Assembly: GCA_020746105.1 (NCBI GenBank)
Contig: CM036618.1
Coordinates: 14,429,001-14,493,000 of the forward strand
Length of the DNA: 64,000 nt
Direction: 5' to 3'
Source of the DNA: Trogon surrucura
Lineage: Eukaryota; Chordata; Aves; Trogoniformes; Trogonidae
Shown: one piece after another, positions 1 to 12,289 of the stretch
Position numbering within the stretch: position 1 is the first letter of the stretch
Layout: every line of letters starts with the position of its first letter
Notes under the pieces: model-generated
Told to the model about the DNA's origin: nothing
The model's input: the letters and a program-made list of their open reading frames with translations, nothing else
Database searches by the model: none
Position numbers and translations under genes: made by a program

Positions 1-1644
1 ATTTTTTGTTTCCCAGCTACATTTAGGAGATTGAGTATATTGCAGTTTCTGTATCTAAAAGCCTTTGTCCAGCAAAAAGTCTAATTTTAGTATATATATA
101 ACAGAGACTTCTCCTTATTAGGGACAGGATGACAATAACTTTAATTGTATGTGGATAACAAACTGTCCTTTATATTGTTGTAATAACCTCTCTTGTGGTA
201 TGATGTAGTCTAGACTGAAACATAAATGAGAAGATGGCAGTACGCAGGTATGATTTGAAATATTTTGTTTCCCCATTTCAACCCATTGAGAGCTGTGGGA
301 CTCATAAGGAGACAGATTATTTTACACTAAACTACTTAGTAGTCACTTTGATGTGCTGAAGTTTTTTTAGCACTAGTTATTTGGGGGGGATATTGCTGAA
401 CTAGGTACATAGCTTGCCTGGTAGTGCTATTTCCCATGTCTCAGTATAGTCATTCCTACGTGCTTGCAACATGCATAAAGCAAAAGATGGACTTTAACAA
501 TTCTCTTTGATTGCATTGATTTCATCCACATCTCCATTCTGCAGCTACAGATGTTAAATTCTTCCCAATATTTTTTTACTTCACTTAACTTTTATGTCTC
601 TGCGGAATGTTGACACACCCAAGAAACATAAATAATAAGAAGCTCAAGGTTTAAGGCCAAAGGTTCTTATCCCATCTTTTTGGGTACAAAGCAGAAAGGT
701 AAAAATTTTATGTAAGTGGCAAAGAATAGAATCAAATGTCAATCCTGTACTTGAACAAAGAGATCACACTTTTCCTTGAAACTCAAAATTCATAGTGAAT
801 AAAAATCCCCATCCTCTACTCTCACCTGAGCTCAGGAACTGCACCTGTACATATTGTTTCAATATCTCTAACCTGGACGACTACTCACAGAATATGTCTA
901 TGTTGGGTCAGATCCTTTATCACGACCAAAAAGAACCCTGTGTGTGCCAGGGAGCAGCAGCAGGATAAACCTAGATTGCAAGTGGGAGCCAGTGTGGGTT
1001 GAATGCTGACTCCTAACAGCTCCTTACCTGTGGCAGGAGCTCAAGTTCATAAAACCAGTCTGAAGGAGGAGGCAGGGGGACTGAAGGGTTTGTGAATAGA
1101 GGTCCATTGCTTCTCCACATCGAGACAATGTGCCTGAGGCTTGATATACTGCTGCTAGGACCAGAGACTTCCAATGACATAATACTAAATGTCCATTTTG
1201 CTTGGAAAAACTTCTTTCCAGAAATTCCTGTCTTGAGGATTACGCATTTTCACTGGGATTTATGTTTAGGGTCATTCTTGGATTAGGCAAAACTCTTCAT
1301 ATGGACTGCATGGGTATCTTATTAATGACTTTTATTTCTTTACAATTTGGCTCAAAAAAATCTTTTTCTCCATTTATAACTGCAATCATTTTCCAATGTG
1401 AGTTCCACTCAGTTCTCAAAGCTGTTCATCAAAGTGCGGGTTCCTAATTATGAACTTTGTTTCTTCCTCAGTCACTATTTTCCTTCTTTGCACTGCTTCA
1501 CTTGAACAATTTCACACACAGAGGTCACCACATTGGCCTGTTCCAGCATTCAATTAATAAAAGGAAATCAAAAAGTCAATGTAAAAGGAATCGATAAGCA
1601 AAATCTCATTGTTCTATGAATAAAGTAATTTAATCTCAAAAAGC
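1..1644. other. AT-rich unique sequence, no gene seen
   Basis: This is AT-rich DNA with no recognisable exon, RNA gene or repeat. Two short overlapping open frames near 1092-1447 have no recognisable domain and look like chance frames. Confidence 0.6.
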
Positions 1645-2042
1645 CTTTGCAATTGCCCAGACTTGAAAAGAGAAGACTTTGGTGGGACCTAATAGCTGCC
1701 TTCCAATACCTGAAGGGATCCTACAGGAAGGCTGGGGAGGGACTTTTTACAAGAGCATCCACTGATAGGACAAGGGGAAATGGGTTTAAGTTGAAGGAGA
1801 ATAGATTTAGATTAGATCTTAGGAAGAAATTCTTCAGTACGAGGGTGGCAAGACTTTGGAATAAATTGCCCAGAGATGTTGTGGCTGCCCCCTCCCTGGA
1901 GGTGTTCAAGGCCAAGTTGGAGAGAGCCTTGAGTAGCCTGATCTAGTAGAGAGGTGTCCCTGGCTGTGACAGGGAGGTTGGATTAGATGATCTCTAAGGT
2001 CCCTTCCAGCCTAGGCCATTCCATGATTCTATGATTCTATGA
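1645..2042 (+). mobile_element. CR1 LINE, 5'-truncated 3' end
   Basis: This is the last part of a CR1 retrotransposon: the C-terminus of ORF2 (endonuclease/reverse transcriptase polyprotein) plus the short 3' UTR. The frame from about 1660 to 1943 reads through typical CR1 ORF2 blocks, including FQYLKGSYRKAGEG, RTRGNGFKL and LWNKLPRDVV, and ends just after a SLEVFKAKLERAL block. The 3' end GGTCCCTTCCAGCC is followed by two copies of the ATTCTATGA-type terminal repeat. The copy is severely 5'-truncated, as is usual for CR1, and cannot move. The C-terminal frame has no stop, so it is not among the oldest copies here. The 5' edge is approximate. Confidence 0.95.
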
Positions 2043-2074
2043 ACATTCATGTGCCTTGGCACTCACTGTAAGCA

Positions 2075-2087
2075 TGTGTGTGTGTGT
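2075..2087. repeat. (TG)n microsatellite
   Basis: A 13-bp alternating TG run lies 33 bp beyond the end of the upstream CR1. Confidence 0.8.
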
Positions 2088-2786
2088 AAAATGAGAGGGA
2101 AAGAGAGAGAAGAACAAATACATAATCTCATACTGTATAAAATGAGAGGCAGTAAAATGTCTGTGCATGGTTAATTAAGGACTCTTCTCAGAAACAGTTA
2201 CTCCTACAAAGATTACAAATTATTTTATTTTGGTCTTCAACCCTTTACGTCCTTTCATTTATTAGACAGGCTGGTGCAAGCAGATGGTTCTAACCTGTAA
2301 TACTCATCACATTAAGTCACTTAGCTGAATCATGCATAAAATTGAATACAGATCACAGTCTTACCACTTGTGAGATTTATCATTCTTTGCATGTGGTTAT
2401 TTTCTTTCCTTCCTATTGCTCATGCACGTGAGCTTTCTGATGCATCTTGTGCCACAGTGCTCATTCGGTCCTGGCTTTCTAGGCCAAGATGATGACAAAA
2501 GGATACTTACAAGTCCTCCTATTGTCAAATCCTAGTAACCAAAATTTAACCCTCAAATTTCATCCAAATTCATTGCCTGATTTTCGGATATATCATTTCC
2601 TGCTCTATGCGTGTTACAGCCAATAAAATTTTTTACTTCCACTGAGGCAAAAATAAAAAATATTTGATGTCATCAAAAATTTCTTCTGGATTTTGCCAGA
2701 AGATCGGTGTGTAGTTATTTGTCTCTGTATGCAGTACAAGTGTGGGTAGAGCCCTTCTCATATCTTCATTCGCAAAACCTAGCCAA

Positions 2787-2801
2787 GATGATGATGATGA
2801 T
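2787..2801. repeat. (GAT)5 microsatellite
   Basis: Five perfect GAT units stand in AT-rich DNA. Confidence 0.85.
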
Positions 2802-3651
2802 ACAATACAATGATTTATTCTTTTTATTATTTTAAAAAAACCTACAACACAGAAATGGAATTATTCCCATGATTTTTGTAGAAAACAGCTCTCATCTCAA
2901 TAGATCTTTATAGATCAATTTCATGAGAAAATTTAGTATTTTTCTCTTCATTACTAATTCAGTGGGGCAAGAAAGAACTGTAACATGAAGAAAGTCAAAA
3001 GTCAGCTGAGTATTTCCAGGAGAGAGACAGGTTACACACAGGTATTTTTAATATTGCTATGGAAGATGTAATTTCAAGACTTTCTATTTCTAAGTGGGTG
3101 TTTTATTTACATTTTGGCACCCAATGTTAAAAAAATTATGAATTATATCATGGATGACAAAGGAAAAGCCATTTGCTTAAGTTCTGTTTGTCCCCTTGCT
3201 AAATCAGGAATACTTACTATGGTATTTTTCTTCTATCTTATACAGTACTTTCTGGGTCCAAAATAATAAAGTTTACCACTTTTTGGATACAGTTATTCCA
3301 TATTTCTCTTTCATAAATCCCACACTATATAGTCATACCTCCTTTATCGCACATGTCTGAATTATTCCCACCAGGGAATATTTAGTTTTCTGTCAGTCAA
3401 TGAAGGAAAATGTGTGGGCCTGAATGCTTTTATTTAGTTTGCATAAAAGTGGTGGTACTCATTTTAAGCAAAAGTGCAGACAGGCACAGCTCTAGATAGG
3501 AGTGACATAGGAGAGAGGGAAGAAGGTGACTGCTCATCTGCAATGGCCACTATCATGTCAGTTGAATGCTAGGACAAACAGCAAATCAGGTTTGTCTGGG
3601 ATGGGGTGCTGCAAGCTCCCAAGTTCTCCATGACCTCATAGTTCATTCTTT

Positions 3652-3946
3652 GTTTACAAGGCTGTGTAGTGACAGGATGAGTGGCAATGGTTTTAAACTA
3701 GAGCAGAGTAGATTTAGAGTAGATGTTAGGAAGAAGTTCTTTACTATGAGGGTGGTGAAGTACTGGAACAAGTTGCCCGGAGAAATGGTGGAGTCATCTG
3801 GAGGCATTCAAGGTCAGGCTGGACGGGGCTCTGAGAAACCTGATCTAGTTAAAGATGTCCTTGCTCACTGCAGGGAGTTTGGGCTAGACGACCTTTACAG
3901 ATGACCCTTCCAACCGAACGCATTCCATGATTCTGTGATTCTATGA
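3652..3946 (+). mobile_element. CR1 LINE 3' end, diverged
   Basis: This is a 3' fragment of CR1. The translated frame contains [20 protein letters not shown] and [11 protein letters not shown], the conserved C-terminal blocks of CR1 ORF2. The frame then shifts within the 'SLEVF' region: the protein reads [13 protein letters not shown] where the family has a PSLEVFKARL-like run, a sign of a small indel. The 3' tail CCTTCCAACC is followed by degenerate ATTCTRTGA repeats ending near 3946. The 5' border near 3652 is estimated from where similarity to other copies begins. Confidence 0.9.
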
Positions 3947-6454
3947 TAACTAGACCCCTTTTTTCTCATCTGACTGATTTTAAGAGTTAGATGTGTTCCA
4001 GCAGTTGATACCTGTTGACTTTGCCCCTGCAGTTGGCCAGTTTTCTTCGTAGTCATTCAACTACTCTTTTGGACTTCTATCAAAAGAAATGAAGGATCAT
4101 TGTTTTGCATAAAGACAATTCTGTTCCTTTTTAATTTTTTTTTTTATTTATTTCAAGTGATTCCTGGATTCGGTCATTTGTATTTTCTTTATTGCTAGAA
4201 TAATCTCTCACGTAGTTTTGGCTGGAACTCTTCCAAACAATTCCCAGGCAATTTGGGGTTATCACATGATAAGGATCACTCCTGATGAGCTTTTTGGATG
4301 AAACTACTCTCTGCAAAGAGAGTTCAACAGGACGGACATGACCAACTGGCCTCAGCCCAGAAAATAGGCCCTAGAGCTGTTCAGTTGACTACTTCTGGTA
4401 GATGTAGCTCCTGGGTCTCACGGATATTGCTGTATATGTGTCAGGTACATGGCCATCCTTGTAAAATGGCTGGAAAGCCAGAGGAATAAACTGTAACATT
4501 TCTGTGAAGAAAGTGCTAAAGCATTGAAACTGAGTACTTAATGCAGGATACCAAAAGCATATTTTGGACTGTCTTTCAGTTATCAGCATGTCCTATTCTG
4601 CATTGCTGCTTTCAGTTCTGTTTAATTGAATATCCTAATTAAAAAATGGCAGAAGGAAAATTTAATCCAGAATGGCCACTTTGCTGGCAAGCTGAACTTA
4701 CTTCAATGTAACATCTTCGTTAAAGTAGAGTTTAACTTTCATTTTTGAAAGACAGCATGAAATATATCTTACTGGAAAAAAAGACTATTCCATCATCTCT
4801 AATAAATGATAGCAGCATTCTGCAGGAATAGGTTAGACCATAATTACATTAATTTAGTTCCTACATTCACTGTTAGCCCACTCTGACTATACAACGTAAA
4901 GATGCAACATCCTCAGTCCAAGAAGGCTGCAAGGAAGTGTCTTAAAAAAGTAAAACCATAATATAAGAGTTTCTTAATGTGGCATCCTTCACAGACTTAG
5001 GTAATATATTATGTGAAATGAAATCTAAGGCATATCCACATATAATGTTTTTTGGCCTTATGAAGCAAGAATACCGCTTGAGAATGTGGTAAGTACATAA
5101 GATACAGAAAAACACCAATAGAGAAAATATCTCAGTGTAGTATATTTCTTCTGCTCCATAGAAGAAGACACAAGGCACATGCGGGCTACGATTTTTACCC
5201 TCTTTGTAAGTTATCAGAGCCTGAATTTTCTATCAGGTTTGAACAATTTTAGTGTTTCTGGTATGTTTCCCGAACAAACTCTTGTGAAGCAGTAAACACC
5301 GCGGAAGCCCAGAGTTCGTTGTATCTTTGACAATGTCTAAGCTTTCCATGCTCACTCTGAGGTAGCTATCTAGATCTGTTTTCAAGATAAATTTTTTAAT
5401 TTCCTTCCTTAAATCCGTTTTCCAGGCAAGATACACTAGCTGCTTTGAAAAGGGGTTTGATTTTTTTTCTTTCCAGAAAGATTTCACTTCAACAGATCAG
5501 CTGCTGACATCTCAGGTTAAGCTATCTCAGCATAATCACTGATACTACGGGGTCTGCAGGAAGTGAAACGAGCACTGTGAAGGTTTCAAGTCAAATATTA
5601 ATCTACCTGACAGTAGCATGTCTGGAAAGTTTCATCTTCAGCATTCCAGTAATGCCTAAACCCTTCCCACCTGTTGGGACAGCACTGAATCCCAAATTAT
5701 AAGGTAATTTCAAATTCAAAATTTGCATTTAAAAGTCCGTTTGAAGAAGGGATTTTATTTGCTTCCTGTAACCTTGTATACTTACTAGTGAGCAAGGGCT
5801 GGAAACTGAGTGTTTTATACATACATATATATATTTTTAAAACTGTTTCTTAGATTATTTTTCCTGTTTCAAACAAAAGACAGGTCTCAGACACAAACTG
5901 CCAAACTCAGTAAAAGATATTATCTCTGTTGTGTGGCTGGGAATGTGTAACATTCATTTAATCTATGTACATAGCATTTTTCTGCAGTGGTGTAAAAAAT
6001 GTAACAGTAGTTATACTGTTGCAAAAAGCAGTTCCTCTTTAACAAAAAAAAACAGGCAGAATTAAGAATATTAATACCGTGTTGCATAACAGATGCAGTA
6101 TGTGAAAGAAGTAAAATATTCCTGGTATTAAAAGCTTCCCATGCAAAGAACACTTTAAGAACTTCGCTTACTTCTGGAAAATTCAAGGTAAGATCAATAA
6201 AAATAATAATAAATTTATTCATTTCTTCAGCACAAGCAGATAAGGCATAGTTAGCCCACAAAGTTGAAACTTTATGGGAAGTGGAAAAGATCATTTTCTT
6301 AAAACACAGAAATCCAGAACAGATGGAGCGCTAGTGAATAAAATATCAGCCATTTCAGTAATGACTGAAACTGGATCAGCTACCAACTAGTTCCTACAAG
6401 TATACCGGAACATAGAATATCCCCAAGCACCATACTCACAGGTGCATATGCAGT

Positions 6455-6492
6455 TCTGTGCATTTTATATAAGTCTGTACATTTTATATAAG
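6455..6492. repeat. 19-bp tandem duplication
   Basis: Two adjacent 19-bp units (6455-6473 and 6474-6492) differ at one base: TCTGTGCATT against TCTGTACATT, followed by TTATATAAG. Confidence 0.85.
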
Positions 6493-6640
6493 GACATGCA
6501 AAAGAATACGTTCAGAATGTCAGCCATATTAAGTTCTAAAAGCTGTGACATCAATATCTATAAAGGTCTTAGCTTAATTTCATATATTTGAAAATTTCAA
6601 TTTATAATTATTTGTGATTTAATTAAATCTACAACCTCTG

Positions 6641-6654
6641 AAAAAAAAAAAAAA
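6641..6654. repeat. poly(A) run
   Basis: A run of 14 consecutive A bases follows CCTCTG. No retroposed sequence is recognised immediately upstream. Confidence 0.8.
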
Positions 6655-9621
6655 GCTTTATTATGTACAAAACCTTAATTTTTCTTCACAATTCCCCAGA
6701 TTCCTCTCATTTACTTGTAACTACATAGTACAACCCCATGAAAAATTATTTGATAATCATCACATAACATGCTGTTATTGACAGAAGAGCTAATCTGATA
6801 TACTACACTCATTTGATGTTAATGTAAATCTCTCAGTTTCAGAAGAGTTACAAAAATCATTTAGTCTCTTTCATTTCCATTTGTTTGGTGATATCAGCTA
6901 ATATTATCTTGTTTTATATACTTACACATATAAACATATATTATTAATATGTCAGTTGAGTATATAAACCAGTTGAGTTGTGCAAGGAAAGTCTATTCTA
7001 CCTTTAAACCAAGGATAGAATTCATTGTGGAAGTAATTTTGTAGTCCATGATTACCTTGAATTTGTTCAAGGTTTTTTCATTAATCAGTCTCCAGCAGCA
7101 CCGATACCCAGTATGATAAAACTATCTTGAAGGCATTGCTTTGGAAGAGTTTATGAGACTGTTCAGAGAAGCACTTTGGGAAAACTCTGCCTGTTTAGAT
7201 AGAGATATTCTAAATGTGTGTAGAAAGAGTTATCTCCACTAAGCTTTCAACATCAAATGGAGACATCTGCACCTGATCTCGTCATTTTCTTCAAGCTTGT
7301 CATAGGAGGGATGTAAGGGTATTGCTCATTTGTCTATTTTAAAGTCTAGTTTACACTGAGATTAAACACAGTAAATGTGGCAATTTCTTCCGCATGACTA
7401 CGAAGTAAACATGACTAGGTGAGACATAATTGTCTATATCTTAGATAACTAAAACTAGTTGTTATGTCTCCCACACCAGAGATCACAAACCATTACCTTC
7501 ATGGTCAAGTAACAAAAAGAACACAATTTTCTGAGTATGTCTAAAATGAGGAAACAAACTTTCTGTACTGCATAATGCTTGAATTTACAATGGGAGAACA
7601 GAACATGGATGTTGGAAGAAGATTTGAAGGTACACTGCCTGAAGGAGAAAGAAGTTAAAACTTTGGGGATGAAATGAGATTTCTAACATAGTTTCTCAAG
7701 GTCCTATTCTGTGCCTAATTCTACATATTCTATATAAAAATGTTTTGTGCAAATGACTAATAGACTGACTGAGCCTACCTATGAAAACCACAGGTTTTTG
7801 CACTAAGTGGTTCTTCATGATACAAATCTGTGTCATGTTGTTCGGCTCAGTTATTTAAGGAACCTCCATCACTTAGGGCACATTGGTTACCTGGATTACC
7901 TCAAGCTTATGAGTAAAGGCCATCACTTAATGTCCATCCATCACCTCCAGCATTTCTGCCAGTCATCTCAGAAGGCTCAGATAAGAACAAGAGGTGGGAT
8001 GTAATTTTATCATCAAAAGTTACATTCTAAAAAGAATTCTCCGATAAAATAAGTTTTCATCAACTTGAAATAGCAGAAGGCTAAAAAGATCTGCATATCC
8101 TTATTCAATCAAGTAGTGTCACGTGACTATAAGCAGGCAAAAATAATCCTAGCACGCTTCAGGCAAAGTGATAGAAATAGAGACGTGTTGATGCCATTAT
8201 ATAAGGTGTTAGAAAAATTTCCTCTGAAATACTGGATCCAGTCCATGTTCAAGAACTGTGAATTTCAACTAGAACAAACTCTATACAGAACTGTAAAATG
8301 AAAGTGGAGATAATTTTTTTTAAAAAAATCATAAATATCTGTAAGCACACATGGTGAAAACCATCAGGGAGAAAAAAAAAAAAAGAGTTATTAAGCTAAA
8401 AGATGCTGTTGGCACAGTAATAAAAAAGTGCAAAATGGTCATGAGCATAAACTTCAAGATAGGAGATTTTTAATATCAGGAACAGCTTTCAAGCCAAAAC
8501 AGGAGGCTGAGAAATCTTAATCCATTTTATAATCAGTTTTACCACATTTATAAACAGATTCCAGTTGCCTATAACAACAAGGAACAGGGCTTTATGACCC
8601 ACTAAGTTTTTCAAGCCGTATGCAAAAAGACGTAGAAGGCACTGGCAAAAGAAACTCTGCTTGTTCGAGTAAGTGGAAAGTTTTCAGAAAACTTTTATAG
8701 GTATGAACACTGGTAGTATGTTTACCATCATTATATTAAACGCATGCATTAATTTGTCAGTGTTATTCTGAAAATCTGTTAATATACTTCAGCATTATTT
8801 TTCCTTGTAAAAGTAAAACTACCATTTATCATTTATAGTTAGGCTATAGTGAGCTTGGATGTTGGGTGCAGTTTCTTCAGATTTACATCTCATCATAATA
8901 CAAAGAATCAAGAGATATTTAGGTTGGTTTTGTTTGTTTGCTTGCTTTTTGGCTTGTCCCGTATTTCTATTTGTTGAAACACAGTTTCATTCCCTGCATG
9001 GTAATGTTCCATCTTTGTTTTTGAGAAAAAATAGTACTCAACCTCTTAAATTTGAATAGACTACATTGCAAGTTTTCAACATCTGCAGTATGTCTTATAG
9101 TTGATTCTGTGTGTTTTGTTCAAGTTAATTTTTCTCAACATCGTTTTGCTTATTTATATTTAATGAGGATTGAAGTTACTTTTTGTAAAAATGAATAAAC
9201 TCAGGAAGACCATGCCAGTTGCTTATTGCTGTAGAAAACATTTTAAGACTATCTTTTAAGAAATAGTCACTGCAATAAAACATAAGTAAATGTTCTTTTA
9301 TTGCTACTCTCAGACAGGATGTTTTCCAGGTCTGGTTACACATGTTAGAGCCATAGCCGTGAGGCGTTATTAATAATTTCAATAGCTATTGAGATAATAA
9401 CAACAATAAAAATAATATTTACTCATATGTACTAGCACAGTCTCATTTGTATCACTTCCTCATATTCTGATTTTCTGTTTATTTTTCTTTCCAGTTATCC
9501 TTTGCTTCTCCAGTTGTATTTCAAATTCAGTCTATACATACAGGTCACCTGAAGTCACAGAAATTAAATGGTGAAAAAAACAAAATCAGTGGAAGGAATA
9601 TGGCTTTCATTTATAATCATC

Positions 9622-10397
9622 TCATAGAATCATAGAATCATAGAATCGTTTCAGCCGGAAGAGACCTAGAAGATCAAGCCCAGCCTTTGTCCCAACCCTA
9701 TCAACCTACTAAATGATTCCCCCCAACACAACATCCACCCGTCTGCAGGGACTGACTCAACCTCCCTGGGCAGCCTGTTCCAGTGGCTGAAAACCTTGCC
9801 AATTTTCCAACCTGAACCTCCCTGGTGCAATTTAAATCCATTTCCCCTCATCATATCACTCTCCACTAGGGAGACTACATCAATCCCCGCCTCTCTACAA
9901 CCTCCTTCAGGTAGTTGTAGAGAGTGATGAGGTCTCCCCTCAGTTTCCTCTTCTCCAGGCTAAACAGCCCCAGATCCCTCAGCCTTTCTTCGTAAGATTT
10001 ATGTTCTAAGCCCTTTACCAGTTTGGCAGCTGCCTCTGTAGCCTCTCCAGCACCTCCATGTCCCTCTTGTAGTGGGGGGCCCAAAACTGGACACAAGGTG
10101 AGGTGTCACCAAAGCTCAGTACAGAGGCATGATCACCTCCCTGCTCCTGCTGACAGCACCATTCCTGATACAGGCCAGGATGTCATTGGCCTTCTTGGCC
10201 ACCTGGGCACCCTGCTGCCTCACATTCAGCCGGCTGTCCACCAACTCCCCCAGGTCCCTCTCTGCCTGGCAGCTCTCCAGCCACTCCTCCCCAAGCCTGT
10301 AGTGCTGCTGGGGGTTGTTGTGGCTGAAGTGCAGGACCTGGCATTTGACCTTACTGAATTTCCTGATGTTGGCCTTGGCCCAGTGATCCAGCCTATC
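9622..10397 (-). mobile_element. CR1 LINE, minus strand, 3' portion
   Basis: This is the 3' half of a minus-strand CR1. It opens with three reverse-complement terminal repeats (TCATAGAATCATAGAATCA). Moving up the element it then gives pieces of the ORF2 C-terminus in shifting frames. These include [20 protein letters not shown] (on 9875-10096) and, on 10116-10403, [20 protein letters not shown] and [14 protein letters not shown]. Frameshifts and stops separate these blocks. The copy stops abruptly at about 10397. The next stretch of the same element resumes at 10905, so I treat the two as one element split by an insertion. It belongs to the same subfamily as the copy at 37561-38436. Confidence 0.95.
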
Positions 10398-10904
10398 ACA
10401 CACATCAATTTCAGAAAATTTCTGAACCCATGAAGATTTTTATCTACATCCTATCCCTCTATCCAAAGCAAACCTACAGTGCTCTTCAGATTATCAAACT
10501 TTGATCACCAAACATTAATTTATGCTTGTATATATAATGTTACCTTTCACTTACAACTGTAAAATTTTAGTTACTTTTACGGAGCTAGTGTTAGAAAATA
10601 TTCCAGGATTAATTAAAAAAAATAAAAAATAGACACAAATCTCTTACAATTACCTGAATAAAATATCACATTTTAAAGAGAAAAAAAAAAAAAAGGAGAA
10701 AGCATAAAAAACACAAGAGCTGAAAGACTGATATCACAAATGGCCTTCAAAAAGCAAAATAACTCAAAAGCATTTGTTTTAGAAAAACGAAGAAACCTAC
10801 TGATTAGACCATCTTATTTAGACAAATTATTTCTTACTGAATTCATAAAAGAATAAGCAACCATTTTAATGACCATAAGTAAGCAGTACATAGGTATGAA
10901 ATAA
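10398..10904. other. Non-CR1 DNA interrupting a CR1 element
   Basis: About 507 bp of AT-rich DNA lies between two consecutive parts of one minus-strand CR1. Compared with the uninterrupted copy near 38329-38360, roughly 10 bp of CR1 (CAGATCCCTC) is missing at the junction. No target-site duplication is visible. The segment contains a 14-A run at 10681-10694 but no recognised transposon. It could be an insertion, filler from break repair, or original unique DNA between two separate CR1 fragments. Confidence 0.6.
10681..10694. repeat. poly(A) run
   Basis: Fourteen A bases lie within the segment that splits the CR1 element. Confidence 0.8.
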
Positions 10905-11110
10905 ATGGAGAGCCTCTGTAGAGCCTCCCTACCCTCAAGCAGATCGACGCCTCCACTTAGCTTGGTGTCGTCTGCAAACTTACTAAGTGTGCACTTTGTC
11001 CTCTCATCCAGGTCATTGATAAAGATATTAAACAGGAGTGGCCCCAGTACTGAGCCCTGGGGGATGCCACTCATGACCAGTTGCCAACTGGATTTAACTC
11101 CGTTGCCCAC
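10905..11110 (-). pseudogene. CR1 ORF2 reverse transcriptase fragment (FADD box)
   Basis: This is an open fragment of the CR1 ORF2 reverse transcriptase, which copies element RNA into DNA at the nicked target. On the minus strand it starts near [20 protein letters not shown] and runs through [15 protein letters not shown] to [20 protein letters not shown]. The block around PQGS is the conserved RT domain that contacts template and primer. FADD is the CR1 form of the YADD catalytic box with its two metal-binding aspartates. The frame reads past 10905 into the unrelated interrupting DNA, so its last 30 or so codons are not RT. There is no complete protein: the endonuclease, the N-terminal RT and the downstream C-terminus are absent or broken. 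Confidence 0.9.
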
Positions 11111-11286
11111 AACTCTTTGGACTCAGCCATCTAACCAGTTTTTCACCCAGTGAAGTATATGCCCATCCAAGCCAAGAGCAGTCAATTTCTCTAGGAGAAT
11201 GCTGTGGACAACAGTGTCGAATGCCTTGCTAAAGTCAAGGTAGATGACATTCACAGCCTTTCCTTCATCCAACAAGTAGGTCACTC
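10905..11286 (-). mobile_element. CR1 LINE, minus strand, reverse transcriptase part
   Basis: This continues the minus-strand CR1 whose 3' part is at 9622-10397. It holds the palm region of the reverse transcriptase, including the [20 protein letters not shown] block and the FADD catalytic box. It then continues upstream to the region encoding DxxKAFDTV, seen on the plus strand as AGTGTCGAATGCCTTGCTAAAGTCAAGG. Similarity ends near AGGTCACTCAT at about 11286. The orientation and order match the first part, and the join is missing only about 10 bp of element sequence. Confidence 0.93.
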
Positions 11287-12289
11287 ATTGAAGACAAGGT
11301 CCTCAACAAATAACAAAACTGCTTTAGCAGTGATTTAGATGGCTGATCTAGAAGACTAGAGACGGTGGACAGCACTAACTAAAATTAGGGCTTTAATAAA
11401 TTGTGGTTCTTATTGCTGCATTTGAACAGGAAAACAGTACAAGCAACATCTGTTTTCTCAGATGACTCCTAATATCCTTTCTCTGAATGAATAAAGTATA
11501 TTGAAGATTTAAAAGCTGTGGAAAAGGCAAAAAGATACTAGGTCATTTGGCCCAAATCCCAGATTAAGTCAGCTACTGCCCCTAGAAGAGAACCCTGAAT
11601 TCCCAACTCTCAGAGAACTATGCCAGCTGATGAGAAGCATCATTTCTTTAAAGTTTGTTTAGAGAAAAGCAAGCAAAAAAAAAGAACTCAAAATTCCAAA
11701 TTCCAGAAGGAAAATCTCTACTTTATCTTGTAAACCTGAGGATGTATGTGCTGCATTTTTTGTTTAATTCTAGTTCTTATGCACTGAATGTTATAATACT
11801 TTACTGATGCTTGGTTTTTACTAAAGCAAAAAGTGTTGGAAAAGGATGAGTACTTTTTTCATTACAGGATACCAAATTATACTGTACCAGTGTGCTGAAC
11901 TGTACATGAAAGCTGCAAACAATTAGTAAGATTGTGCACAGATGTGCACTATGCAAACAGGTGTGTCCATAAGAGAGGTTGTCATATACTAGCCCACATC
12001 CAGCTGGTCATTACTGCCTCTTCAGAAGATATTACTCCCAATTTAAGTTACTTGCAGAGATGCTCACGTAAGCACTTAGTATCTTCTGAAGCAAGGAGTG
12101 GAGAACTGAAATATTTTGGGTAATGCATCTTGGTAAATCCAGCTCATTAGAATTTAGGTAGAACAGGCACCATCCACACATAAGTGGCAACTGTATCCTG
12201 ATCAGAAAAAAAATAACCTTCTTGTCATCTCCAAAGGATGAAGGTAAAAAATGGAGTGTCACTAAACCTGAATGATAAGTTTAGAAATT
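11287..12289. other. AT-rich unique sequence
   Basis: No gene or repeat is recognised. A 63-codon plus frame at 11932-12123 has no recognisable domain. Confidence 0.5.

Larger units (their letters stand above)
2043..3651. other. AT-rich unique sequence with two microsatellites
   Basis: No gene is seen. The stretch holds a short TG run and a short GAT run, listed separately. The rest is AT-rich with no recognised repeat family. Confidence 0.55.
3947..9621. other. 5.7 kb AT-rich sequence without a recognised gene
   Basis: No exon, RNA gene or transposon is recognised. The stretch includes poly(A) runs at 6641-6654 and 8372-8384, and a 19-bp tandem duplication at 6455-6492. Open frames here, such as the 124-codon minus-strand frame at 5920-6294, are low-complexity or cysteine/phenylalanine-rich and have no recognisable domain. 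Confidence 0.5.

Noticed and set aside
5920-6294. 124-codon minus-strand open frame as a gene.
   Set aside because: Composition is irregular, no domain or homologue is recognised, and the DNA is AT-rich with no splice context.
9622-9647. Tandem TCATAGAA units as a satellite or CRISPR-like array.
   Set aside because: They are the known 3' terminal repeats of CR1 in reverse complement and join directly to CR1 ORF2 sequence.
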